NCBI GenBank assembly: GCA_019242475.1
Contig: JAFAVK010000099.1
Span: forward strand, 1 to 47,237
Source: Acidobacteriota bacterium
Lineage (GTDB): Bacteria; Acidobacteriota; Blastocatellia; Pyrinomonadales; Pyrinomonadaceae
Reading direction: 5' to 3'
DNA length: 47,237 bases
The position numbers were made by a program, and so were the translations under genes. Positions within the stretch are counted from its first letter, which is position 1. The number at the start of each line of letters is the position of its first letter. The notes under the pieces are model-generated. The model had not been told where the DNA came from, did no database searches, and saw nothing but the letters and a program-made list of their open reading frames with translations. Positions 7,764-15,460 of this stretch are shown here, in pieces.

Positions 7764-8187
7764 GCCGAAGGGGAGCGTCAGTCGCGCGAGTGATGCCGCG
7801 GTCACGGACGCGCAGGCGCGCAAAAGCGCGCTGCTCGTCGCCGCGGTGCTGCTCGCCGTCGCCGCCTGGAACCTCTACCGCGGCCGCACGACGGTCGTCA
7901 CCATCTTCGGCGGCTTGGGCGGCGTGCTCCTCATCACGGGGCTCCTCGTCCCGCCCGCGGCGCGCGCGTTCCACACAACTTGGATGAAGTTCGCGGCGCT
8001 GCTCGGGCACGTCAACAGCCGCGTGCTCCTGACCCTGATGTACTACCTCGTGGTGACGCCCTACGGCTTCGTCACGCGGCTCGCGGGCCGAGACCCCTTG
8101 CGCCGCCGCGGGGCGAAGGCCGAAAGCTACTGGGTCGAGCGCAAGACGACGCGCCAGGCGCGCGAGCAGTTCGAGCGCCTGTTCTGA
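7756..8187 (+). CDS. SxtJ-like membrane protein
   Basis: A 143-residue membrane protein resembling SxtJ of saxitoxin clusters, a family of unknown function usually found beside carbamoyltransferases. Hydrophobic segments lie at about residues 24-42, 49-67 and 90-108 (SALLVAAVLLAVAAW, VVTIFGGLGGVLLITGLLV, VLLTLMYYLVVTPYGFVTRL), followed by a cytosolic tail with the conserved-looking PLRRRGAKAESYWVER. The start is TTG at 7756: an AGGAGGAG Shine-Dalgarno at 7741-7748 sits 7 nt upstream, and the codon overlaps the carbamoyltransferase stop, pointing to translational coupling. Its probable role is membrane partner or anchor of the carbamoyltransferase (inference from the conserved gene order). Confidence 0.88.
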   Translation: MIEPKGSVSRASDAAVTDAQARKSALLVAAVLLAVAAWNLYRGRTTVVTIFGGLGGVLLITGLLVPPAARAFHTTWMKFAALLGHVNSRVLLTLMYYLVVTPYGFVTRLAGRDPLRRRGAKAESYWVERKTTRQAREQFERLF

Positions 8188-8214
8188 AGATTCGACGGAG
8201 GGTTCGCGTTTCCT

Positions 8215-8373
8215 ATGGGTAAGCTCTCGCTCGCCGGTGAGGTCTGGATGTTCCTGCGCCAGAACAAGAAGCTCTGGCTGCTCCCCATCGTCGTCGTCCT
8301 GCTCCTGCTCGGCGCCCTGCTCATCTTCGCCCAGTCGTCCGCCCTCGCGCCGTTCATCTACACGATCTTTTAG
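8215..8373 (+). CDS. DUF5989 (SxtK-like) small membrane protein
   Basis: A 52-residue protein, MGKLSLAGEVWMFLRQNKKL at its start, followed by one membrane helix (WLLPIVVVLLLLGALLIFAQ) and the ending SSALAPFIYTIF. The LxxEVWxFLRxxKKxWLLPI pattern is the hallmark of the DUF5989 family, which travels with SxtJ-like proteins and carbamoyltransferases. It corresponds by size, topology and position to SxtK of saxitoxin clusters. It begins 27 nt after the SxtJ-like stop, with GGAGG about 12 nt before the ATG. Function is unknown; the short cytosolic N-terminus and single helix suggest a regulatory or scaffolding subunit. Its stop codon shares a base with the next hairpin. Confidence 0.88.
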   Translation: MGKLSLAGEVWMFLRQNKKLWLLPIVVVLLLLGALLIFAQSSALAPFIYTIF

Positions 8374-8457
8374 GTGATAAGTGATGAGTGATAAGTGATA
8401 AGAGAGGAAGAACGGGCGCGGTCTTCTCTTATCACTTATCACTCATCACTTATCACC
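8373..8457. repeat. Perfect 33-bp hairpin, GTGATAA heptad family
   Basis: Arms 8373-8405 and 8425-8457 are perfect reverse complements, 19-nt loop. Each arm reads as four 7-bp units GTGATAA, GTGATGA, GTGATAA, GTGATAA; the single variant unit is mirrored in the other arm. It directly follows the DUF5989 stop and separates that operon from the sigma-factor operon. Sister copy at 44990-45065. Confidence 0.92.
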
Positions 8458-8463
8458 CTTCCT

Positions 8464-8493
8464 GTTAACGCTCCGCGCCGCCCTCGCGTCTAT
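8464..8493 (+). promoter_or_regulatory. Possible ECF-type promoter upstream of the sigma-factor gene
   Basis: GTTAAC (AAC at 8467-8469), then 17 nt, then CGTCTATAAC (8487 on) resembles the AAC / CGTC(TA) pattern of many ECF-dependent promoters. It lies about 40 nt before the sigma gene, after the hairpin, so autoregulation is conceivable. Confidence 0.35.
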
Positions 8494-8528
8494 AACGGCG
8501 TAGGAGGGGGGCGGTAATCTTCAAAGGC

Positions 8529-9104
8529 ATGTTAGAGGTCGAGACCGGCACACTGCTCTTCGCGGAGCGAGCGACGGAGGCGGCGGAAGCGCAGCCGCCC
8601 GAGGTCGCGCTCGTCGAGGCGGCGCGCGCCGGCGACCGCGCGGCCTTCGAGCGCCTCTACCACTCTTTCGCGCCGCTCGTGCACGGCGTGCTGCTGGCGC
8701 GCGTCCCCTATGGCGAGGTCTCCGACCTGGTGCAGGACGTGTTCCTGACGGCGTTCCGCAAGCTCTGCGCCCTGCGCGACCCGGCGCGCTTCGGCCCCTG
8801 GGTCGCCATCATCGCGCGCAACCGCGCCGCGGACTTCTACCGGCGCGCGCGCCAGACCGAAGAGCTGCACGACGAGCTGGCGCAGGGCGCGGGCCGCCCG
8901 GCCGAGGCCGTCGAAGCTTTAGAGATCATCCGCTCTTTGCCCGAGGCTTACAGGGAGACTCTCGTGCTGCGCCTGGTCGAAGGCATGACCGGCCCGGAGA
9001 TCGCGGAGCGGACGGGCCTGCGCCCCGCGTCGGTGCGCGTCAACCTGCACCGCGGGATGAAGCTCCTGCGCCAGAGGCTCGGGCTGCGGCCCGGAGGTGT
9101 TTAA
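8529..9104 (+). CDS. ECF-family RNA polymerase sigma factor
   Basis: A 191-residue sigma-70 of the extracytoplasmic-function group. Region 2 includes AFERLYHSFAPLVHGVLLARV and the core-binding DLVQDVFLTAFRKL (about residues 66-80), then the DNA-melting FGPWVAIIARNRAADFYRR. Region 4 has the -35-binding helix-turn-helix LPEAYRETLVLRLVEGMTGPEIAERTGL...SVRVNLHRGMKLLRQRL. About 30 residues precede region 2, slightly longer than usual. The ATG at 8529 follows a GGAGGGGGGCGG purine run by about 15 nt; a second in-frame start is not evident. The next gene, six nt downstream, encodes a membrane protein that is probably its anti-sigma factor. Confidence 0.92.
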   Translation: MLEVETGTLLFAERATEAAEAQPPEVALVEAARAGDRAAFERLYHSFAPLVHGVLLARVPYGEVSDLVQDVFLTAFRKLCALRDPARFGPWVAIIARNRAADFYRRARQTEELHDELAQGAGRPAEAVEALEIIRSLPEAYRETLVLRLVEGMTGPEIAERTGLRPASVRVNLHRGMKLLRQRLGLRPGGV

Positions 9105-9110
9105 GAGTTT

Positions 9111-9803
9111 ATGAGCGACTACCTTTGGGACAAGAAGGGCGAGCCCGAACGGGACGTGGCGCGGCTCGAAGCGATGCTCGGCTCGTTCGCGCACGAGCCG
9201 CGCCCGCTCGAATGGCCGGCCGAGGCGGAGGCGTCAGAAGAGACACGCGCCACGCTCCTGCCTTTCGCGCCGCGTGCCTGGAAGAGGTTCTTCGCGCCGG
9301 CCGCGCTCGCCGCGGCGGCCGCGCTCCTCGTCACGTCCCTGCTCGCCGCGAACGCTTTTCTGCGCGCGCGCGTCCCGGCCGGAGGCGAGCGCGCCGCCGC
9401 GCAGAACTCTCCGCAGCCGCCCGAGCCGAGCGCGCGCAAGGACGAACGCGCGGCGCCGCCCGAGCCGCAGCGTGCCATGCTGACGCCGCCGGAAGCGGGC
9501 GGGGTGAAGGACGCGCCGCCGGCCTCCGTCGGCAAGGTTAAGGATGAGAAGGTCGAGGTCGAAACTCTCAAGCGCGTCGCGCGCCAGCGGAAGGAAGTGC
9601 AGTTGGCCGCCGTCACCCCGCGGCGTCCGAGAGACTCGGGCGCGGGCTCAGCCCCCGAGGCGATGAGTGCGCCGGGCGTCGCGTCGTCGCTCGTCGAGAA
9701 CGCGCGCCTTCTGACGAAGGAGCAGTTGGTCTACGCGCTCCGCCTCACCAGCGCGAAGCTCAAGGACATGCGCCAGAGGGCGCAGGGGGAGAGTAGGCAG
9801 TAG
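9111..9803 (+). CDS. Anti-sigma-factor-like single-span membrane protein without zinc finger
   Basis: A 230-residue protein beginning SDYLWDKKGEPERDVARLEAMLGSF, a cytosolic motif found in anti-sigma/FecR-like regulators of myxobacteria and acidobacteria. One membrane helix follows (FFAPAALAAAAALLVTSLLAANAF, about residues 60-83). The periplasmic part is Pro/Ala-rich and ends in a charged helix-prone stretch (ARLLTKEQLVYALRLTSAKLKDM). The HxxxCxxC zinc-binding motif of classical anti-sigma factors is absent. Position, 6 nt after the ECF sigma gene, is the main evidence for anti-sigma function. The stop codon lies within the following GTAGGCA repeat. Confidence 0.78.
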   Translation: MSDYLWDKKGEPERDVARLEAMLGSFAHEPRPLEWPAEAEASEETRATLLPFAPRAWKRFFAPAALAAAAALLVTSLLAANAFLRARVPAGGERAAAQNSPQPPEPSARKDERAAPPEPQRAMLTPPEAGGVKDAPPASVGKVKDEKVEVETLKRVARQRKEVQLAAVTPRRPRDSGAGSAPEAMSAPGVASSLVENARLLTKEQLVYALRLTSAKLKDMRQRAQGESRQ

Positions 9804-9898
9804 GCAGTTGGCAGTAGGCAGCCGCTCCGCGTGACGAAGGTTGAAGGATGTATCCGCAGCGCTCGACATAAATGTTTTCAACTGCCAACTGCCTACTG
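9798..9898. repeat. GTAGGCA-family inverted repeat
   Basis: Arms 9798-9815 and 9881-9898 pair perfectly over 18 bp (CAGTAGGCAGTTGGCAGT); the left side carries extra heptad copies without a partner, so this copy looks partly degraded. Spacer 65 nt. The right arm ends 12 nt before the next start codon. Confidence 0.82.
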
Positions 9899-9910
9899 AT
9901 TGACAAAGTT

Positions 9911-10492
9911 ATGAGAAAGGCAATCCTGAAAACTCTGATTCTCGTCACGGCGACTTTCATCGTCGCCGCCTCGGCGCGCGCGCAGGCGCCGCAGCAGGCG
10001 GAGGCCGGGCGGCTGCGCCTCGACAGCCTGGAGCGGCTCGCGCCGAAGGCCGCCGAGGCGGTCAACATAGACATCGACGGCGTCCTCATCAAGTTCGCGG
10101 CCCCCATGCTCTCGGACGAGGACGCGGACGACCGCGCCGTCAAGGAGTTGATCCAGGGCCTGCGCGGCGTCTACGTCCGCAGCTACGAGTTCAAGGCTTC
10201 GGGGGAGTTCGCCGAAGATGACGTGGCGGCGCTGCGCGCGCAGCTGCGCGCCCCCGGCTGGTCGCGCGTGATGGACTTGAAGTCGCGCGGGCTCGACTTC
10301 GGCGACGCCGAGGTCTACCTCGCGGCCTCGGGCAGCCGCATCGAGGGCTTCGCGCTCCTCTTCGTCGGGCCGAAGGAGCTGACCGTCGTCAACATCGTCG
10401 GCCCGCTCGACCTCGAAAAGCTCCGCCGCCTCGGCGACGACCTCAACCTCCCGCGCCTCCGCGTCAAGCGGAAGAAGAGCGACCGCAACTAA
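9911..10492 (+). CDS. DUF4252 domain secreted protein
   Basis: A 193-residue exported protein with a Sec signal (MRKAILKTLILVTATFIVAASARAQ). The mature part matches DUF4252: a GLRGVYVRSYEF strand, an ALRAQLRAPGWSRVMDLKS motif, an EVYLAASGSRIEGFALLFVGPKELTVVNIVGPLDLEKLRRLG core. The family has no established function and often sits next to ECF sigma/anti-sigma genes, as it does here, so it may be a target or partner of that system. The ATG at 9911 is chosen because it begins the signal peptide; the upstream in-frame ATG at 9872 would start inside the hairpin arm. Confidence 0.87.
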   Translation: MRKAILKTLILVTATFIVAASARAQAPQQAEAGRLRLDSLERLAPKAAEAVNIDIDGVLIKFAAPMLSDEDADDRAVKELIQGLRGVYVRSYEFKASGEFAEDDVAALRAQLRAPGWSRVMDLKSRGLDFGDAEVYLAASGSRIEGFALLFVGPKELTVVNIVGPLDLEKLRRLGDDLNLPRLRVKRKKSDRN

Positions 10493-10497
10493 AGCAG

Positions 10498-10565
10498 TTA
10501 ACCACAGAGACACAGAGGCACAGCTTTGAAGCGATAAGTCTTCAAAGCTGTGCCTCTGTGGTTAA
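10498..10565. repeat. Hairpin repeat, CACAGAG(A/G) octad family
   Basis: Left arm 10498-10531 and right arm 10540-10565; the left arm contains one additional 8-bp unit, so 26 bp pair as TTAACCACAGAG-GCACAGCTTTGAAG. The loop is 8 nt. It lies between convergent genes, overlapping the stop of the oxygenase gene, and could act as a bidirectional terminator. Confidence 0.88.
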
Positions 10566-11224
10566 TTCTTTTCTTGGGCACCGGCCGAGCCGCGCGTGAA
10601 GAGGTAGCGCGGGTCGGGCTTGGAGTTGAACCAGCCGGCGAGCGCGGTCTTCGGCGTGTCGCCCTCCACGTCCAGAACGCGGTGCTCGAAGCGCGGGTCG
10701 ATGGGGAAGAGGATGGCGTCGCCGAAGCCAGTGTTCGGCAGCTCGCAGACGACGCGCCTGGTGTCGGCCTCGCGGATGAGGGTGGTGCCGCCGCGGTAGA
10801 CCTCTTCGCTCAGGTTGATGCTGAGCGTGACCATGCGGCCGTCGTCGTTGACGTCCGTGTGCCAGCGGCTGACGTGGCTCTGCCCCGGCGCGCGGCGGTA
10901 GATGCGCCCCGTAAAGCACGCGACCGGAGCGCAGCCCGTCAGGCGCGGGATGAGCTCGAGCACCGCGCGGCTGTTGAGCAGAAGCTCCAGGGCGAAGTAG
11001 GGGGCCGAGTCGAGCGGGCGCAGCTCGCTGCCCACGTCGCGGTCGATGCGGACGAACTCGGTGGCGGAGAGCTTCGCGCGGAGCATTTCGAGCAGGGCCG
11101 GGTCGAGGAAGCCTCGCAGCGTGAGGAAGTGTCTTTCCTCGAACTGCGCGCGCAGGCGCGCCAGCTCACCTTCCGAGGCCGAGACGACCGGCCCAGACCT
11201 CTTCAAACTCAAGACGCCGCTCAC
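10562..11224 (-). CDS. 2-oxoglutarate/Fe(II)-dependent oxygenase family protein
   Basis: A 220-residue oxygenase with the double-stranded beta-helix signature: WHTDVNDDGR supplies His122 and Asp124, FEHRVLDV supplies the distal His181, and a basic residue for 2-oxoglutarate follows about ten residues later. YRGGTTLIREADTRRVVCELPNTGFGDAILFP forms the intervening strands. Related proteins hydroxylate proline or other substrates; the substrate here is unknown. I use the GTG at 11224: it overlaps the acetyltransferase stop as GTGA, a classic coupled junction. The much longer open frame upstream only shadows the acetyltransferase gene. The stop codon is embedded in the adjoining hairpin. Confidence 0.82.
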   Translation of the reverse strand: MSGVLSLKRSGPVVSASEGELARLRAQFEERHFLTLRGFLDPALLEMLRAKLSATEFVRIDRDVGSELRPLDSAPYFALELLLNSRAVLELIPRLTGCAPVACFTGRIYRRAPGQSHVSRWHTDVNDDGRMVTLSINLSEEVYRGGTTLIREADTRRVVCELPNTGFGDAILFPIDPRFEHRVLDVEGDTPKTALAGWFNSKPDPRYLFTRGSAGAQEKN

Positions 11225-11742
11225 CAGGGCAGCCCCCCGACCTCGACGCGCCCCGCGGGCCACACGCGCTCGCCGCACGGCTTCACCATAACGCGGTAGG
11301 GCCAGACGACCTCGCCCGAAGGCTGTTCTATACGGACCTCGTCCTCCAGAGCCTGCCAGCCCTGCCGCGCGTAGAACGCTTCGAGCCGCGGCAGGCAGAA
11401 GAGCATCCCGAACTCCGCGCCCAGCTCGTGACAGATGAACTCGGCCGCCTGCCGCATCGCGGCGTGGACGAGGCGGCGCCCCTGCGCCTCGGGGCGCGTG
11501 GCGACGCCGCCGACGCCGCCGACCGTGAGCTGTCGGCCGCCGACGCTCACCGCGGTCTTGATGACGCCGACGTGGCTGAGCGGCTCGCCGTCCTCTTCGG
11601 TGATGAAGTGGTAGTCCTTCGGCCGCCAGCGGTAGTGTGCGTCCTCGACCCCGAAAATGTCCTTGCCCCAGAAGAAGAGCGCCTGCCGCTCCTCCTCGGT
11701 TAAGCTTTCGGCGTAACGAATCTCGACGGCCAACTCTGCCAC
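11221..11742 (-). CDS. GNAT-fold N-acyltransferase, AAC(2')/NodA-like
   Basis: A 173-residue acyltransferase. The acyl-CoA binding motif is VGGVATRPEAQGRRLVHAAM (about residues 77-96), preceded by SHVGVIKTAVSVGG and followed by LEAFYARQGW. The arrangement, including the C-terminal PCGERVWPAGRVEVGGLPW ending, resembles the aminoglycoside 2'-N-acetyltransferase/NodA-like branch of GNATs more than RimJ types. That resemblance does not establish a drug substrate; a housekeeping amine acceptor is just as likely. Translational coupling (GTGA) to the oxygenase suggests that the two modify the same compound or act together. Confidence 0.83.
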   Translation of the reverse strand: MAELAVEIRYAESLTEEERQALFFWGKDIFGVEDAHYRWRPKDYHFITEEDGEPLSHVGVIKTAVSVGGRQLTVGGVGGVATRPEAQGRRLVHAAMRQAAEFICHELGAEFGMLFCLPRLEAFYARQGWQALEDEVRIEQPSGEVVWPYRVMVKPCGERVWPAGRVEVGGLPW

Positions 11743-11760
11743 GCTCCTTGAAAATGTCGT

Positions 11761-11789
11761 TTGCCCGCGCGGGCGAAAGGCAATATAGT
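11761..11789 (+). promoter_or_regulatory. Candidate sigma-70 promoter for the sortilin-like gene
   Basis: TTGCCC (11761-11766), 17-nt spacer, TATAGT (11784-11789), about 75 nt before the ATG at 11865. Confidence 0.5.
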
Positions 11790-11864
11790 AGCCCGCAAAC
11801 GTCAGCCGTTTTAAAGCTTTCCCGGTCGGAACACAAGTCCATTCTTCTCAGAGGAGCCTTGCAG

Positions 11865-14800
11865 ATGTTGAGGGTACGTCTTCTCCCGGGCGGGTCGTCG
11901 GCCTGCCTGCTCGCCGCCATCCTTCTTTGCAACCTGCTGCCCAACGCGGCGCGCGCGCAGGAGCCGGCCGCGCCGCAGGGGCAAGCGGCGAGCGCGCCGC
12001 AGCGCAAACCTTTCGGGCCGCTCGCCTACAGGCAGATCGGGCCGTTCCGCGGCGGGCGCGTCGGCACGGTCGCGGGCGTCCCCAGCCAGCCCTTCGTCTA
12101 CTACTTCGGCGCGACCGGCGGCGGCGTCTGGAAGACGACCGACGGCGGCGTGACGTGGGAGCCGCTGGGCGACCAGACGTTCAAGACCGGCTCGGTCGGC
12201 GCCATCAGCGTCTCGGAGTCCGACCCGAACGTCGTCTACGTCGGCATGGGCGAGGAGACCCTGCGCGGCAACCTCTCGCACGGCGACGGGATGTACAAAT
12301 CGACCGACGCGGGGAAGACGTGGAAGAAACTCCCCGGCCTCGACGACACGCGCCACATCTCGCGCGTGCGCGTGCACCCGCGCAACCCAGACCTCGTCTA
12401 CGTCGCGGCCATCGGCCACGCCTTCGGCCCGAACGAGCAGCGCGGCGTCTTCCGCTCGAAGGACGGCGGGAAGACCTGGGAGAAGGTTCTCTACAAGAGC
12501 CCTCTGGCCGGCGCGATTGACCTGACGTTCGACCCGAACAACGCCAACGTCCTCTACGCCGCGCTCTGGCAGTACGTGCGCAAGCCGTGGACGTTCGAGA
12601 GCGGCGGCCCCGCGAGCGGGCTCTTCAAGTCCACGGACGGCGGCGACACGTGGGCTGAGATTACGCGCAGCCCGGGACTTCCGCGCGGGCTAGTCGGGAA
12701 GATCGGCGTGACCGTCTCGGCCGCGCAGCCCGAGCGCGTGTGGGCTTTAGTCGAGGCGGAGGATGGCGGCGTCTTCCGCTCGGACAACGGCGGCGCCAGT
12801 TGGACGAAGGTCAACGAGTCGCGCGACCTCCGCCAGCGCGCGTGGTACTACACGAAGATTTACGCCGACCCGCAGAACGCAGACCGCGTCTACGTCCTCA
12901 ACACAGGCTTCTACCGTTCGAACGACGGCGGCCGCACCTTCGCGAACATCTCCGTCCCGCACGGCGACAACCACGACCTGTGGATCGCGCCCAACGACCC
13001 GAACCGCATGATCGAGTCGAACGACGGGGGCGCCAACGTCTCCTCGAACGGCGGGCGCACGTGGACTGAACAAGACCAGCCGACCGCGCAGTTCTACCGC
13101 GTCGCCCTGGACGAAGACTTCCCTTACAACGTCTACGGCGCGCAGCAGGACAACTCGACCATCTCAATTCGGAGCCGCACCGAAGACTTCGGCATCGACG
13201 AGAGCGCCTGGCACGACGTGGGCGGCGGCGAGTCCGGGTGGATCGCGCCGAAGCCTAACGATTCGAACGTCGTCTTCGCGGGGTCGTACGGCGGCTACCT
13301 CACGCGCTACGACCACCGCACGAAGCAGCTGCGCGCGGTCAATGTCTGGCCCGACAACCCGATGGGCTGGGGCGCGGAGGGGATGAAGTATCGCTTCCAG
13401 TGGAACTACCCGATTCTCTTCTCGCCCAACGATCCGAACGTCCTGTACGCGGCGGGCGACCACCTCTTCCGCTCGACCAACGAGGGGCAGTCGTGGGAGA
13501 TGATTTCGCCCGACCTCACGCGCAACGACAAGTCGAAGCAGGGGCCGGGCGGCGGGCCGATTACGAAGGACAACACGAGCGTCGAGTACTACGACACGAT
13601 CTTCACCGTCGCCGAGTCGCCGGTCACGAAGGGCGTCATCTGGACGGGCTCGGACGACGGGCTGGTGCAGGTCACGCGCGACAACGGCAAGAGCTGGTCG
13701 AACGTGACGCCGAAGGGCATCCCCGAGTGGATTCAGATCAATTCGATTGAGGCTTCGCCGCACGAGGCGGGCGCCGCCTACGTCGCCGCGACCGCTTACA
13801 AGTCGGACGACTTCAAGCCTTATCTTTATAAAACGTCAGACTACGGGAAGACTTGGAAGAAGATCGACGCGGGGATTCCAGACGGCGCCTTCACGCGCGT
13901 CGTCCGCGAAGACCCCGCGCGGCGCGGCCTGCTCTACGCGGGGACGGAACTCGGCATGTACGTCTCTTTCGACGACGGCGAGCGCTGGCAGCCGTTCCAG
14001 TTGAACCTGCCCTACGTCCCCATCACAGACCTCGCCGTCCACAAGCGCGACAACGATTTGGTCGTCGCCACGCAGGGGCGCGGCTTCTGGATTCTCGACG
14101 ACCTCGCGGTGCTTCAACAGTTGAACGACGCGCAGCGCGCGGGCGGGGGCGAGACGACGCTCTTGAAGCCGGAGGACGCCTACCGCATGCCGGGCTCGGG
14201 CGGGCCTCTGCCGCCCTCGGTGACCGCGGGCGCGAACCCGCCGAACGGCGCCGTCGTCTACTACTACCTGAAGTCGAAACCGGCGACGGACGTGACGCTC
14301 GAATTCATCGACCCTTCGGGCAAGTCCGTGCAGAAGTTCACGGCCAAGGCGCCGCCGCGCCCGAGCCCGACGCCCGCGGGCGGGACGGCCGGCCAGCCCG
14401 GCGCCTCGACCGCGCCCGGCTCGGCGCAGGTGCAGACGCCCCCCGAACAACCCCAAGCGCCTTCGGGCGAAGAGTCTTCCGAGTTCACGGGGCGACGCGG
14501 GGGCGGCGCGCCGCGCCCGACGACCGACGCGGGGCTCAACCGCTTCGTCTGGGACATGCGCTACACGGACGCGACGCGCTTCCCCGGCCTGATTCTCTGG
14601 GCCGGCGGCACGAACGGCCCGCGCGCCGTGCCGGGCACCTATCAGGTGAAGCTGACGGCCGACGGGCAGACCTACACGCAGACGTTCGAGATTAAGAAAG
14701 ACCCGCGGCTCCAGACGACGCAGGAGGAGTTCGACAAGCAGTTCGCGCTGCTCACGAAGATACGCGACAAGCTGACCGAGACGCACAACGCCGTCTCGCA

Positions 14801-15248
14801 GATACGCGACGTGCGGCGGCAGGTGGATGACCTCTTGAAGCGCATCGGTGACCAGCCGAACGCGAAGCCGGTCGTGACGGCCGGCGGCAACCTTAACCGG
14901 AAGCTTCAGGCCATCGAGGAGGCGCTCTACCAGACGAAGAACCAGAGCAGCCAAGACCCCCTGAACTACCCCATCCGTCTCAACAACAAGCTGGCGGCGC
15001 TCGGCTCCATCGTGGCGAGCGCCGACGCGCAGCCGACCGAGCAGTCCTACACGTTCTACGACGAGCTGGCCGCGCAGATCGACGCGCAGCTTAAACAACT
15101 TAATCAGGTGATGACGGACGACCTCAAGAGCTTCAACGCGCTCGCGCGCTCGTCAGACATCCCCTTCGTCATCGTCAAGCCCGCGGCGCCCGCGCCCGGC
15201 GCGCCGTCGGGCGGCGGGGAAGAGACGGAGGAGGAGCCGGAGAAGTAG
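11865..15248 (+). CDS. Secreted sortilin/VPS10-like Asp-box propeller protein
   Basis: An 1127-residue exported protein. The signal peptide (RLLPGGSSACLLAAILLCNLLPNAARAQ) follows GAGGAG ahead of the ATG at 11865. The first ~750 residues form a beta-propeller of repeated Asp-boxes (STDAGKTWKKL, SKDGGKTWEKV, STDGGDTWAEI, SNDGGRTF, TSDYGKTWKKI). A Pro-rich linker around residues 830-870 leads to an Ig-like segment (GTYQVKLTADGQTYTQTFEI) and a helical C-terminus (REKLTETHNAVSQIRDVRRQ-like). Bacterial relatives are often labelled glycosyl hydrolase, but no catalytic residues can be assigned, and binding or scaffolding is as likely. A second, partial homologue begins at 45096. Confidence 0.88.
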   Translation: MLRVRLLPGGSSACLLAAILLCNLLPNAARAQEPAAPQGQAASAPQRKPFGPLAYRQIGPFRGGRVGTVAGVPSQPFVYYFGATGGGVWKTTDGGVTWEPLGDQTFKTGSVGAISVSESDPNVVYVGMGEETLRGNLSHGDGMYKSTDAGKTWKKLPGLDDTRHISRVRVHPRNPDLVYVAAIGHAFGPNEQRGVFRSKDGGKTWEKVLYKSPLAGAIDLTFDPNNANVLYAALWQYVRKPWTFESGGPASGLFKSTDGGDTWAEITRSPGLPRGLVGKIGVTVSAAQPERVWALVEAEDGGVFRSDNGGASWTKVNESRDLRQRAWYYTKIYADPQNADRVYVLNTGFYRSNDGGRTFANISVPHGDNHDLWIAPNDPNRMIESNDGGANVSSNGGRTWTEQDQPTAQFYRVALDEDFPYNVYGAQQDNSTISIRSRTEDFGIDESAWHDVGGGESGWIAPKPNDSNVVFAGSYGGYLTRYDHRTKQLRAVNVWPDNPMGWGAEGMKYRFQWNYPILFSPNDPNVLYAAGDHLFRSTNEGQSWEMISPDLTRNDKSKQGPGGGPITKDNTSVEYYDTIFTVAESPVTKGVIWTGSDDGLVQVTRDNGKSWSNVTPKGIPEWIQINSIEASPHEAGAAYVAATAYKSDDFKPYLYKTSDYGKTWKKIDAGIPDGAFTRVVREDPARRGLLYAGTELGMYVSFDDGERWQPFQLNLPYVPITDLAVHKRDNDLVVATQGRGFWILDDLAVLQQLNDAQRAGGGETTLLKPEDAYRMPGSGGPLPPSVTAGANPPNGAVVYYYLKSKPATDVTLEFIDPSGKSVQKFTAKAPPRPSPTPAGGTAGQPGASTAPGSAQVQTPPEQPQAPSGEESSEFTGRRGGGAPRPTTDAGLNRFVWDMRYTDATRFPGLILWAGGTNGPRAVPGTYQVKLTADGQTYTQTFEIKKDPRLQTTQEEFDKQFALLTKIRDKLTETHNAVSQIRDVRRQVDDLLKRIGDQPNAKPVVTAGGNLNRKLQAIEEALYQTKNQSSQDPLNYPIRLNNKLAALGSIVASADAQPTEQSYTFYDELAAQIDAQLKQLNQVMTDDLKSFNALARSSDIPFVIVKPAAPAPGAPSGGGEETEEEPEK

Positions 15249-15293
15249 CGGCCTCGGGTCAGGTCAGGGGTGTGGGTTAAGTGAAGGGCGTTT

Positions 15294-15409
15294 CAACGCA
15301 GAGGCGCGGAGGACGCGGAGGGGGCGCTGAGGGTTGCGGGATTTCGGACGTTGAGAGTATAAATCTCAAGCCTCTGCGCAACCTCCGCGCGCTCTGCGCC
15401 TCCGCGTTG
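15294..15409. repeat. Imperfect inverted repeat, CGCAGAGG family
   Basis: Arms 15294-15321 and 15382-15409 pair at 24 of 28 positions, with units like CGCAGAGG / CGCGGAGG. Spacer 60 nt, containing a smaller TTGAGA...TCTCAA palindrome. It occupies the gap between the propeller gene and the VWFA gene. Confidence 0.75.
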
Positions 15410-15460
15410 AGCCCCAACGTGAACCGCTCGGGAGTTGAAAGAAAGAAAGGCGGCCCCGTC

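Noticed and set aside
5928..8373. Part of a saxitoxin-type biosynthetic cluster
   Set aside because: Only the I-J-K-like trio is present; no polyketide synthase-like, amidinotransferase or other toxin genes lie in the window.
11221..11742. Aminoglycoside-resistance acetyltransferase
   Set aside because: Resemblance to the AAC(2') branch is at the fold and motif level only; context gives no support for a resistance role.
10562..12007. 481-codon version of the oxygenase gene
   Set aside because: The upstream extension is antisense-like Arg-rich sequence overlapping the acetyltransferase and the next gene; the GTGA junction at 11221-11224 explains the start.
13836..15098. Long minus-strand open frame (420 codons) opposite the propeller gene; similar long ones at 15482-17287, 24890-26329, 37286-39166 and 42354-44087
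   Set aside because: Arg/Val/Glu/Leu-rich translations with no family motifs, mirroring real genes with strong motifs on the other strand. GC-rich third positions remove stop codons from the opposite frames.
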